Positions 40,874 through 51,473 of a stretch of 64,000 nucleotides of DNA are shown piece by piece. Made by a program: the position numbers and the translations under genes. This stretch comes from Balamuthia mandrillaris (taxonomy: Eukaryota; Discosea; Longamoebia; Balamuthiidae): contig JAVKOQ010000063.1 in the NCBI GenBank assembly GCA_031835245.1, forward strand, positions 1 through 64,000, in the 5' to 3' direction. The notes below the pieces were generated by a model. The model ran no database searches. It was not told where the DNA came from and saw only the letters and a program-made list of their open reading frames with translations. Positions within the stretch are counted from its first letter, which is position 1. Each line of letters opens with the position of its first letter.

Positions 40874-43663
40874 CTTCTCTTGTTATTTCGTTCTTTTGTT
40901 TGTTATAGAATGAATATGAACCTCCTCCCAACACCCTTGCAGAAGATACCGAAAGCAGCCTCCAAGTCGGCTCAGTGGCTCACATCACTTCCCTCATTCA
41001 CAATGTTGGTCCCTCCTCTTCCTTGGGATCGCTTTGTACCTGGAACTTTTCCGTTGCTGCCCTTCTCTTTGAAGGCAGCGCTGCTCACGCCTCCAACTGT
41101 GAAGCAAGTTACCATCCAAATCTTAGGGTCTCTTGCGAAGTAGATGCTGCCCCAGGCGACACCACGCCCACCATTTCGGTCTCATCTTTGCCCGAACTTT
41201 CAGGCACTCCATCTTTCAATGTTTCTTTCACTTGCCTGGATGAAGCGGGCATCGAAGTGGGAGGAGAACAGCCTTCTCTGAACGTGATGTTCATTGAAGA
41301 ACTCGGTAATGTTGATGTCCGTGTTGATATCCTCTCTTGGTCCTCAGACGAGAAGGAGGAGACCAAACGGCAGCCAGAAGCCGGCCTGGATGGAGAGGAA
41401 ACCAAAGTACAAAGCAAAAGAAAGCAGGTGAGTTCTCCTCCTATGCTTGGTTCAAGTTCCATACTCACGCATATCCTCGCGATAACACCTCAATATTATT
41501 TGCAAGACGGAAGATGGGGCTATCGTCTTTAATGCAACCATTGCTGTGTTTTTAGAGGCCAACATTTCCGGTGCTGGCTTCGCCAGGGATGTGACCTGCG
41601 GAGTCTTTTTCAACGGAGTAGACGCTCCCCTGCTTTCTTCCTCCTCCGAGTCTTCCCCCTCTTGTGTGGACCATGGCGTGCAGTTCACCACCGATGGTCT
41701 TCCCTTTTGGTTGACAGAATGTACATTCGAGGAGATGAGAGCTGGGATTGCATCCAAAGCACAGGCCATCCTCTCTGTGGATCCACGAGTGAGAGAGTTG
41801 CAAGTGTCCGTGGAATGCGACAGCCCTTTCCCAAACACCATCCAAAACCCAGTCGTTCAACCGGTGAGCTTCCATTTTGTGCACGGTACGCTTCCCTTGC
41901 GTTCCTTACGTCGATCCTCGAGTAATGAACTTAGTTTTTGTTTTTTTACCCCAAACAACAGTGGATGCTATCGACGATGATTCCTCAAGTTCTTCTTCAT
42001 CATCATCATCGTCATCGTCGTCGTCTTCTTCTCCGACAGGAGAAAACAATTCAGAAGAGGGTTTCGCGGGCAAATGGATTTGGGTCACCATCGGAGCGGG
42101 AGGCGGGCTGCTCTTGATCCTTCTCATCGTTCCAACCTTGGCATGCATTGCCTATCGCCGACGCAGAGCCCTGCAAAGAAAGAGAAGAGACATGATCGAC
42201 CTGGAGTCTGCTGATGAAATGGAGGTCTACGCCACTCCCACGGCGTTTTCAAGATCGGGAGCCAGCAAACAGGCCTCAGCCTCAGGAGAGAGAGGAATCC
42301 AATGGGAAATACCATTCTCCGAACTGGAGTTCATTGAGGTGATTGGCAAAGGGTAAGTTCCATTCTCCTCACATCCTCTTTTCTTATGAAGTTGGAGCAC
42401 AAACAATACGTTGTTCCTGAAACAGAGGTTTCGGTGTGGTATGGCGAGGCAACTGGAGAGAAACACCTGTCGCCATCAAACTGGTTCGTTCATTCCTTCT
42501 TCATTTCCTCTCCGGACTTTGGATACGGAGAGACTTACCGGGTTGTTGTTTGTTCTTGATGCATAGTTCAACGAGATCATGGATTCTCCGGCCCTCAAAG
42601 AGAACTTCAAAGCTGAAATGAACATTATGAAGTACCCATCTTTGCTCTCTGACTGAGGCCCTTTTCTTTTTCTGTGCACACTCATTGGTTTCATTCTGTG
42701 TTAAACAAAAAACAGGAACCTGAGACCACACACCAATGTTGTGCAACTGTACGGGGTCTGCATGGAAGAGGACCACCCGTGGTGCTTGGTGACGGAGTAC
42801 TTGGAGAAAGGCGACCTCAAGCATTTCCTTTGCGACAACCCGCCTGAAGGTTATCGGCCCATCATCCAGATGGCCATTCAGGTGGCCAGAGGCATGCATC
42901 ACTTGCACTCGGAAGGCATCATCCATCGTGACCTTGCTGCCCGCAACATTCTCCTCACTTCAGAGCTCTCCATCAAAGTTGGAGGTTTGGTTTCTTCTGC
43001 CGTTTTCTTCTTCCTCCTCCTCCCTCTCCTTCGTTCATGGCTTACGAGCCGTGACAACAGACTTTGGTTTGTCAAGCATGGTGGATGAATCCGCTGGAGA
43101 GTCAAAGGTTCCGATAAGATGGACTGCTCCAGAAGCTTTGGACGGAAAAGGCCAAGCCACAGACAAGTCCGACGTGTGGAGTACGTTCTCTGCTCTTCAT
43201 TGCTCTCATCTCTTTCTCTTTCCTTCTCTCCTTCGTTCTTCCTTCCCTCCTGCGTTCGCCAACCATCCCATTCCTCTGTGCGCCTCTTACTCTTTTCCAA
43301 CAGGTTATGGTGTGTTGCTTTGGGAGATGGTGAATCCGGGAAAACAGCCCTACGCCGGACAGAACAACGTTCAGGTCGTTCTCTCCGTGCTGAACGGAGA
43401 GGTGCTCAGCCTGCCTCCTTCCGCTCCACAGCTGTTGCACGACTTGTTGCACGAATGCTTCCAAATAGATCCCAAGAAAAGGTACCTTCTTCCATTCTTT
43501 CGAATGTTCTCCTTCCCTCTCCTCCCCATTTGGTTGGTGCCGGCACTCTCTGACCAGGTCTTTCTCCTCATCTTCTTCATCCTCTCGTTTGTTGCTTTGC
43601 CCGGCAAAAAGGCCTTCATTCCGAGACATCATTAAGCGGTTGCAAAAGGCCAAAGAAGTTTAG
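39708..43663 (+). CDS. Receptor tyrosine-kinase-like protein
   Basis: Thirteen exons total exactly 964 codons (963 residues plus stop). Boundaries include 39708-39915, 39982-40203, 40287-40589, 40668-40829, 40943-41427, 41507-41885 and 41962-42352, then kinase exons to 43612-43663. The N-terminus is a signal peptide (WWFLVALFLSAAVDVGQG). A 600-residue Cys-containing ectodomain carries integrin-alpha-like beta sandwiches (ELWVGNAGPSNA, CDITVSHPDF). A Ser-rich stalk precedes the TM helix WVTIGAGGGLLLILLIVPTL and a basic RRRRALQRKRR stop. The kinase has GKGGFGVVWRG, VAIKL, HRDLAARN, DFGLSS and PIRWTAPEAL. HRDLAARN and PIRWTAPE are tyrosine-kinase hallmarks, while the fold group in amoebae is usually called TKL. 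All catalytic residues are present, so it should be an active receptor kinase; ligand unknown. Confidence 0.9.
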
Positions 43664-43754
43664 GGCGTGAGTTTTGTTCTGTTCCACTGTATGTATCATG
43701 ATGTAAGAAAGGGAGGTACCCTATGAAACTCAACCAGGAGGCACAGAGAAAGAC

Positions 43755-43795
<41 letters not shown>

Positions 43796-43846
43796 AAGAG
43801 AGAGAGAGAGAGAGAGTAGAGAGAAGAACAGGAGACTGGAGATTCA

Positions 43847-43900
43847 CGTCGTCATGAAAGGTTTTTCGCGTCGTCATGATGAATGGTCACGTCGTCATGA
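43847..43900 (+). promoter_or_regulatory. Triplicated CGTCGTCATGA element
   Basis: CGTCGTCATGA occurs at 43847-43857, 43869-43879 and 43890-43900, spaced 22 and 21 bases. It sits 44-97 bases before the SerC-Maf ATG. The same core in reverse (TCGTGACGACGTGA, 60801-60814) and ATGTCGTCA nearby lie upstream of CWC2. Because of this repeat, the ATG at 43944 is preferred over the in-frame ATG at 43854. Confidence 0.5.
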
Positions 43901-43943
43901 AACTTCAAACGCAAACAAAACTCTTCATCCGATCAACAAAAGA

Positions 43944-44415
43944 ATGAAAGGAGGAGGAGGGCGCGACAGAGCCAAGACGTTCAACTTTAGCGCTGGCCCA
44001 GCCACCTTGCCCACGGAGGTGCTCGAGAGGGCATCCGCGGAGCTGCTAAACTGGCGAGGCTCCGGCATGAGCGTCATGGAAATGTCCCATCGTGGCAAGG
44101 AGTTCATCTCCATTCTTCATCAGGCTGAGGCCGACCTTCGTGAATTGCTGTGAGCAAACTAACTACTTTTTTTTTTCACTTTCTTTTGTGTTGTTGTGAT
44201 CACACTGAACTTTGTTTTGTCGATTCTTGTTGGCTGATGAAAAAACAGTGATTTGCCATCCAACTACAAAGTGTTGTTCCTGCAGGGTGGTGCCACTGCC
44301 CAATTTGCGGCCATCCCGCTCAACATGTTGGCTAACAAGGACAGCGCTGACTACCTTGTCACTGGAAACTGGTCTGACAAGGCTTTTTTCGAAGTACCTT
44401 TTTTTTTTCTCTTTC

Positions 44416-44451
<36 letters not shown>

Positions 44452-46414
44452 CACTCGTGCTCTCTGTTCTCACTCTCACTTTCTTTCTCTCACTGGTTCT
44501 CACTCTGCTCTCTGCTCTCTGCCTAACCTCTTTCGGTCTCTCTCTCTCTCTCTCTCTCTATTTTTCTCTCTATCAAGGCAAAACTCTACTTTAAACCAAA
44601 CATGGTTATGTCAGACTTGCCCAAATTTACTACTGTGCCAGAGCGTGACACGTGGTTCTGCAATCCTGATGCTGCTTACTTTCACTATTGCGACAATGAA
44701 ACCGTTCATGGTGCGTACGTTTCTTTCGTTTTATCATCTATTTTCTTCTTGTTCTTCTTCTCTTCTATCATACCGCTGGTTTGTTCTTCTGGTTCTCTTT
44801 AACAATACGGTTTTCCTATCAGGCATAGAGTTTCCAGCAGACTACTTTGCACAACCAGAGAACAAAGTCTCAGTTCCTCTCGTCGCCGACATGTCCTCCA
44901 ACTTCTGCTCTCGCCCCTTTGATATCACTCCCTACTCAGTCATCTACGCCGGCGCCCAAAAGAACATCGGCATCGCCGGTTTGACCGTCGTCATCGTTCG
45001 CGAGGATGTTCTCTCCGACGAAGAAGGAGATTCAAGAAAGAGCGAGAGGCATCTTTGTCCCACCATTCTCGATTGGCAGCTTTATGCCGACAACGAAAGT
45101 TGTCTCAACACTCCTTCATGCTACGCTATCTACATGGCTGGACTTTGCTTTCGTTGGTTGTTGGACCAAGCAAAGAAAGAAGAACAAGGAGAAGGAAGCT
45201 CGTCGAGTTCAAGCAAGAAGCGATCTCCGTTGGAATGGATCGGCCGACGCAACGAACGGAAAAGCAAGCGACTCTACGATTTCTTGGACCAAAGTAAACT
45301 CTTTCGCTGTCGCGTGCAGGACAAACGTTACCGCTCACGCATGAACGTCACTTTTGGCTTTGCTCATGGAGCGGATCCGGAGCTGGAAGCCCTTCTGGTG
45401 AAGGAGGCCGAAGGGAGATTGTTGTTGGGACTGAAGGGCTATCGCACGTTGGGAGGATTTCGAGCTTCTCTCTACAACGCAATGACCGAAGAAGGAGTGG
45501 AACGGTTGGTGGCGTTCTTGAAAGAGTTTGAGCAGAAGCACGCTTTGCACAAGATGTTGCAGAAGAGGAAGATGAGAGTGGTGTTGGGATCTTCTTCAGT
45601 GTACAGGAAGGCGGTGTTGAAGGAGGAAATGGGATTTAAGGAGTTTGTGACGATGAGCCCTGACATTGACGAGAAGAGCATTCGTAAGCATTTTCCCCGC
45701 CTCTTTCCCTCCTTTCTCTTCTCTCTCTTTTTCCCTCTAAGTGCTTTCAAACGTGTTGCAGGTGATGATGATCCGAAAAAAATGGTTGTGAAGATTGCCA
45801 ATGCGAAAGCTGATGCTCTCCTTCCACTGGTACATACTTCTTTTCTCTCTCTCTTTCTCTTCTCCTTTCTCTCCACATTTGTATCCAATGCTGATTCTCT
45901 GTTTGCACAAAAAAAGTTAAAAGAAGGAGCATTGCTGATAACGTCTGATCAAGTGGTGATGTGCAACGGCGAAGTCAGAGAGAAGCCAACCAATGCTGAG
46001 CACTGTAAATCCTATCTGCGGAGCTATGCCCAACACCCCGCTCAGACCATCTGTGGTGTCGTGGTCACGAATACTTCAACTGGTTTGTTCTTCTCTTTCT
46101 CTCTTTCTTCCTTGTGCATTTGCTTTTCTTCTCTCTTTCTGCAACTTAACAATAACGAATGAACAAACAAACAAACAGGAAAACGTTATGAAGGAGTGGA
46201 TATCGCTGTGCAACACTTCAAACCCATCCCAGAAGAAGCCATCCAAAAGCTGATCGACATCGGGGATGTGATGCACTGCTGCGGCGGGTTCGTGGTCGAA
46301 CAAATGGAGGAGTGGTTGGGCGCTTTGGAAGGAGAGATAGAGTCCGTTCGAGGTCTGCCCAAAGCGCTTACCCTTCGTCTTTTGCAGCAAGCTCTCTCGG
46401 AAAGGTCATCTTAA
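43944..46414 (+). CDS. Phosphoserine aminotransferase fused to Maf nucleotide pyrophosphatase
   Basis: Exons 43944-44149, 44249-44393, 44578-44710, 44823-45683, 45762-45829, 45917-46082 and 46179-46414 total 605 codons. Residues 1-~430 are SerC/PSAT, the PLP enzyme of serine synthesis: [11 protein letters not shown] start, [15 protein letters not shown], and the Schiff-base Lys in [15 protein letters not shown] Ser/basic insert of about 30 residues lies near 45190-45280. In the same uninterrupted exon follows a Maf/HAM1-like domain starting [16 protein letters not shown]. Its Maf motifs are SSSVYRK, SPDIDE and [17 protein letters not shown]. The SDQV signature resembles YceF-type enzymes that act on m7GTP-like nucleotides rather than canonical ADTV Maf; that specificity is inference. 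The two activities are normally separate proteins. It is convergent with the next gene, with 21 bases between stop codons. Confidence 0.9.
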
Positions 46415-46435
46415 ATCCAAGGTTCTGCTTGCTAT

Positions 46436-48133
46436 TTATTCTTTTATACAAAAGAGAGAAGCGTAATGGTGGGGAGAGGGTGGAGAGGAGGAAGATGAAG
46501 TGGATGAACCCAGTTTTTTGTTGTATCCTTTACGCCCGTGCAGGAACACTTTGAACCATTCGTGTGATGCCTCGTGGCCAGGCGCCACCGCAGGGGCTGT
46601 GCATGAAGAAAGGATGGAGAACGAGACAAGTGAGAAGTGAAGACAAGCGAGAAGAGAAGAGTGCAGAGAGAAAAAGATTTTACCAACGGGATTCTTTCCT
46701 TCGGTAAAGCAGGTGTGGCAGAGATCTAACCAAGAAGAGTTGAGGAGAGGGTAAATCTCTTGGCGTGACCGAAAGAGAAGAGAAGAGAGAAAGGAAGGCA
46801 TACCAAAGTTGCATCTTTTGAAGCAACGATAACGCAAACCCGTTATCGGAATGACGTCGCCTTTTTGCCCAAGTTAGAGTTCAAGAAAATAATAGAGAAC
46901 GAAGAGAAAGAGAAATAGAAAGGGAGCTTAGAGATGACTTACATCCATCGCATTGATAGCCATTATGTCTCACTGGGTAAACAGAAAGAGGTGAGAACAA
47001 CGTTTTAAAATGGAAATGAAAACATGTATGCAAACCTCCAGTCACACGCTGTTCGAACCGGCCTCGCACTTCTTCTGCATCCGAAGCTACAAAAGAGAGT
47101 CATGAATCACAAGAGAGAAGCGTAGAGAAGACAGAGCAAAGCGATAAAGAACGACAAATAAAATAAACGTACGAGGCGGAGGAACAAGTCTGAAAAGTTG
47201 TTGCATCTCGTTCCTTGCAAGCGCTCTTCCTCCATAATACAAGACTGAGTCCAAATGACCATCCAGATGATAGGTTTCCACCTGTGAACCGGCTTGTTCT
47301 TCTTCCCGTTGCTCTTCTACCTCTTGATCTCCCTCTGATTCTTCGTCTTCCTCTGCTGGTTCTTCTTCTTCCATTGTTTGTGGCTGAATAAAAGGGAGAG
47401 GGAGCTGTACTTCAAACCCAGAAAAAAGTGAGAGCGGTCTTCGTCGCTCCGGTCCTCCTCTTCTTCTTCTACCAATCATTGCAAGCAAAGCAAGGATGTC
47501 GTCATTGGCAATATCGTCGAATCGTGATAGCAGTTCACCTCTTATTGAATCCATTTCTTCATTCTCATCTTCTTCATTGTGAGTGTCCTCTCTTTCTTTC
47601 GAAAATATGCTCTTATGAAGACGCGACGATGCAACAATGACGCCGTCAAAGTAGAGCACGAGGTGGTACGTTTCGTCATCCTTTTTGCTGTTGCTGCTTA
47701 CAGCTGCTTCTTCCTCCTCTCCTTCCATCTCTTCATATGAGTGGACTGCTTCCGTTGTTGCTGCTTCATCGCCATCTTTGTGTTCGGTTTCTTCTTCCTT
47801 CTGCGTTGAAGACTTGAAGGAAGAGGAACGACAGCACCGAAGCAGAACATGAGTCCATTCAAGAGGCGGCAAAGTCTGAGAAGATTCCATCAGCGACAAC
47901 CATTTTCTTCTTTCGTTGGCTGAAGATGTTGCTCCTCCCTCTTTCGGCTTTGGTTTTCCTTTGTTTGCACAAACGGAGAGGGCGTTCGCGGTGCGAGCCC
48001 CCATGACCACAGAGAGCGAAGCCCTCTTGCCTTCGATGTAGACTAATGGGATCGGTTCGTTCGGTTGCACCATTGCGTGGTATATCTTTTTTTCGAAGAG
48101 AGGAAGAAAAAGACAGAGCCAAACACAGAGAGA

Positions 48134-48165
<32 letters not shown>

Positions 48166-48839
48166 ATGAAGAGCAGAACAGAGCAAATGAGAAAGAAAGC
48201 GACAGATAGAGAAGAGGGAGAGAGAGAGAGAGAGAGAAGACAGAGAGGAGGGAGCAAAGAGAAGAGAGAGGACAGAGAGGAGAGAAACAAAGAGAGAGCG
48301 TACCCAAAAGGAGAGAGTGAACTCATGAAGGCGAAGTTGGGTGTCCTCCACCACCAAAGGGCCACCAGGGCGTGGTGGTTGGTGCTGCTGCCAAAAGACG
48401 ACCGGCTTGGGTGCAGCATGAGCCTCTCTGCTGGAGAGCGTGTATCTCACTTCTCCTCTCTCCACAAATCCTTTTTGCCGAAATGAGAATTAAAAATAAA
48501 GCGAGTCGAGTGCCACCAAAGGGTCTTACCTAGATGCTTGAAAAGCTCTTTCCAAGAAGAGAAGTTGTTGTGAGAAGCATCCAGAGGTCCAAACTGGTGC
48601 AAGAAGAGTTCGTTCCAGAGTTGCTTTGTTGCAAATGAATGAATGAATCAGCTGAAAGAAAAATGCAAAGATATTTTTATTTAAACCTCATCAGAAGCAA
48701 CGGCGCAGAAAGTGGAAGAGACAGAGTGAACGTTGAGTAGGTCCGACGGCGGAAGAAAACGGAAGATGTGCAGCAGCACCTCGTTGGGCAGCAGGTGGAA
48801 GAGCGAAGCCGCAGCTGGCGCTACTCCAGCGCTGTTCAT
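46436..48839 (-). CDS. F-box / LamG-like / ZZ zinc-finger protein
   Basis: Probable SCF-type ubiquitin ligase adaptor. The N-terminal F-box is in the first exon from 48839: LLPNEVLLHIFRFLPPSDLL, then FCAVASDE, spliced to LWNELFLHQFG and SSWKELFKHLG. A concanavalin/laminin-G-like domain follows: LHEFTLSFW, MVQPNEPIPLVYIEGK, WTHVLLR, YHLVLYFDGVIVASS and YHLDGHLDSVLYYGGRAL, with large acidic inserts. Small exons between about 47090 and 46560 encode a ZZ-type zinc finger: RHNGYQCDGC, GDVIPITGLRYRCFKRCNF, DLCHTCF, and GHEASHEW with the last His ligands. The stop is at 46436-46438. The order F-box, substrate-binding sandwich, ZZ finger is plausible for substrate recognition, but no substrate can be named. 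Confidence 0.8.
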
Positions 48840-49099
48840 CTTTAAAGGTATAATAACCGGGTCGACACGAAATAATAGACCAGGAATGCTGCAGCTTTTG
48901 TGGACGATTTTTGCAGGATATGATTGAAATTTGGACGAAAAAATTTGAATTTTTCGAATGAAAATTGAATGAAATTTGGATGAAAAAATTTGACTATACC
49001 ATTTTTTTTTTTGCTATTTAAAAATCATTTATGTAATAAAGCCCAACCACGACAGACAGGTTTGAACGCCAAACAACAACAACAACAGCACCAAATACT
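48840..49099. promoter_or_regulatory. Divergent promoter with 23-bp direct repeat
   Basis: GGGTCGACACGAAATA near 48859 repeats, with inverted core, the GTGTCGACCCGAAATA element near 9450. A 23-base near-identical direct repeat starting GAAATTTGGA and ending AAAAAATTTGA lies at 48926-48948 and 48971-48993, 45 bases apart, differing at one base. The region sits between the divergent F-box/ZZ and alcohol dehydrogenase genes. Confidence 0.45.
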
Positions 49100-50651
49100 A
49101 TGTCAAGCCAGAGCCTCCACACCGCCAAATCCATTCTCTCCATTCGCTCACCTTCTTTGGCCGCCTCTGCTCTTCGTCTCTCTCCTGGCCGCTGCTTCTC
49201 CTCTCACTGCTGCCCCTCTTCTTCGCCCTCCAGCCCTCCCGCCCTTCTTCTGGACCGCAGCAAGCAGAAGACGATGAAGGCGGCGGTCTTCAAGGGGGCC
49301 GACCGCATCCTCCTCGAGGAGAAGCCCATCCCCAGGCCCGGCCCCGGCGAGGCCCTCATCAAGATCACCACCACGACCATCTGCGGGACGGACGTGCACA
49401 TCCTCAAGGGCGAATACCCCGTGGAGAGAGGGCTGACCATCGGCCACGAGCCTGTGGGGGTGATCGCCGAGCTCGGCCCCGGCCTCCAGGAGAAGCAGGC
49501 CTGCGGGGGATACCAGGTGGGGCAGAGGGTGGTTGTCGGCGCCATCACGCCCTGCGGGCAGTGCTTCAGCTGCTTGTCCCACCATTCGTCGCAATGCGGA
49601 GGAAAGGTTTGCTTCCGTTTCGTTTCGTTTCGTTCGTTTCGTTCGGTGTTGTCGTTCCCGTTTCGTTCTAACCACTCGCCACCACCACAAATGAAACACA
49701 GGCCATGGGAGGATGGCGCTTTGGCAACACGATCGATGGCGCGCAGGCGGAGTACCTGCTGGTGCCGGATGCAATGGCCAACCTGGCGCCCATCCCCGCC
49801 GGCCTGTCCGACGAGCAGGTGTTGATGTGCCCTGACATTATGAGCACCGGGTTCAGCGGGGCTGAGAGCGGAAACGTGAATATCGGTAGGCAAGTTTTTT
49901 GAGAGAAAGAAGGAGAAACGGCAGAGGAGAAAGAGAGAGAACGAAGAAAGAAAAAGAAACTACAAATGAGCAAGGACACGACCGATAAGATACTCATCCA
50001 TTGTCTTTCCACACCAATGTGCGCAGGAGATAAAGTGGCCGTCTTCGCACAGGGACCCATCGGCCTCTGCGCCACTCTGGGAGCGAAGCTTCGGGGGGCT
50101 TCGATGATCATCGCTGTTGACAGCAATCCCATCCGTCTGGAGATGTCCCGCCGACTCGGTGCCACTCACACCATCAACTTCCGACAGGAGGGAGACGTGG
50201 TGAGGAAAATCCGAGAGGAGCTGACGGAGGGGCGTGGCGTGGATGTCAGCATCGAGGCTTTGGGCCTGCAGGAGACCTTGGAGAGCTGTTTGAAGGTATT
50301 GAAGCCGGGAGGCACGTTGTCCTCGTTGGGAGTCTATTCAGGAAAGTCGGTGCAGCTCCCGTTGGACGCCTTCGCCGCCGGTTTGGGTGACCACAAGGTT
50401 TGTGTTTTAACTTTGTTGCATTCTTGCTTGTCTCTCTTACGCGTCTTCTCTCTGTGTTTGAAAAGTTGGTAACAACGCTATGTCCCGGAGGCAAAGAACG
50501 AATGCGTCGCTTGATGGATGTGTTGGCCTCCGGCTCTGCTGACTTGCGTCCGTTGGTAACCCACCACTTCAAGCTGGATGATATTGAGAAGGCGTATGAC
50601 CTCTTTGCCCATCAGAGGGATGGTGTCTTGAAGGTTGCCATCAAGCCTTAA
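49100..50651 (+). CDS. Zinc-dependent alcohol dehydrogenase, probably mitochondrial
   Basis: NAD(P)-dependent medium-chain dehydrogenase. Exons 49100-49606, 49702-49885, 50027-50397 and 50466-50651 give 415 residues. The first ~57 residues are Ser/Arg/Leu-rich and lack acids (MSSQSLHTAKSILSIRSPSL), as in a mitochondrial presequence; the enzyme core begins MKAAVFKGADRILLEEKP. Catalytic zinc ligands are Cys in ICGTDVHI and the GHEPVG His-Glu. Four structural-zinc cysteines occur in CGQCFSCLSHHSSQC. The Rossmann motif is FAQGPIGLCATLGAK. The sequence pattern (LKGEYPVERGLTIGHEPVG) is closest to secondary-alcohol/isopropanol-type dehydrogenases; substrate is inferred. Strong C/G-ending codons suggest high expression. 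Confidence 0.9.
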
Positions 50652-50804
50652 TAACAGAGGAGTAAAGAGAGAGTTTTGTTAGTGGTTCTCGTTGTACTTT
50701 GAAAAAAACTAACAGAAACAAAATGTACATTCTTTATCAAGTTTTATGCACAATAAACAACCAAGAAAGAAAGAGAAGAAACAAGGAAAGGAAGAGAAAA
50801 GAGG

Positions 50805-51408
50805 TTAGAATGCTTTGGCAGTGTTCCACATGACTTCAATTTGGGTTCGGTTGGTATAGTCTATAAGATCAGCATTCCAAATGCCAACACCACGGAGAAA
50901 CTTGGCCTTGGCGAGCTTCACCTTCAGCGTCAGAGAAGCTGGATCGTCGTACCATATCTGATGCATTTGTCCTTGCGTCTGTGTAAAAAGACACATATTG
51001 AGAAAAGAGATAAGAAACTAAAAGAAAGCAAAAGAGGAAAACTAAACTGCAAAGAACACATAAAAGACAATAACAAGAAAAAAGAAAACGAAAAAGGCTA
51101 ACCGCGTTGAAATAGTTCGTGTACGGAGAGAGTGAACGCTCATCCCATTGTCGTCCATTTAACGACCCACCAGAAGCATATAACTTCTCTATCCAGTCAA
51201 AGAATCTTCCTTTTGCGTTTGCATCGCTGCAATAAGCCCCTCGAAACGGAACCGGTTCGTTTGGACAGACAGTCATGTTGGTGGGATGAATGCAGCGATA
51301 GTCACGACCGTACCAAGGTAATGCTAAGACCAGCTTGCTTTTATCGACTCCCAATTGAATGAAACGATCGATTCCCTTTGTTATTTGAAAAAGACAAACA
51401 GATAGTAA

Positions 51409-51473
<65 letters not shown>

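Noticed and set aside
43854-43943. Upstream in-frame ATG extending SerC-Maf by 30 residues
   Set aside because: The extension would be encoded by the triplicated CGTCGTCATGA element and has no PSAT similarity; the ATG at 43944 is preferred.
49148-49893. Antisense ORFs opposite the alcohol dehydrogenase gene
   Set aside because: Shadow frames caused by GC-rich codon bias; the plus-strand enzyme is unambiguous.
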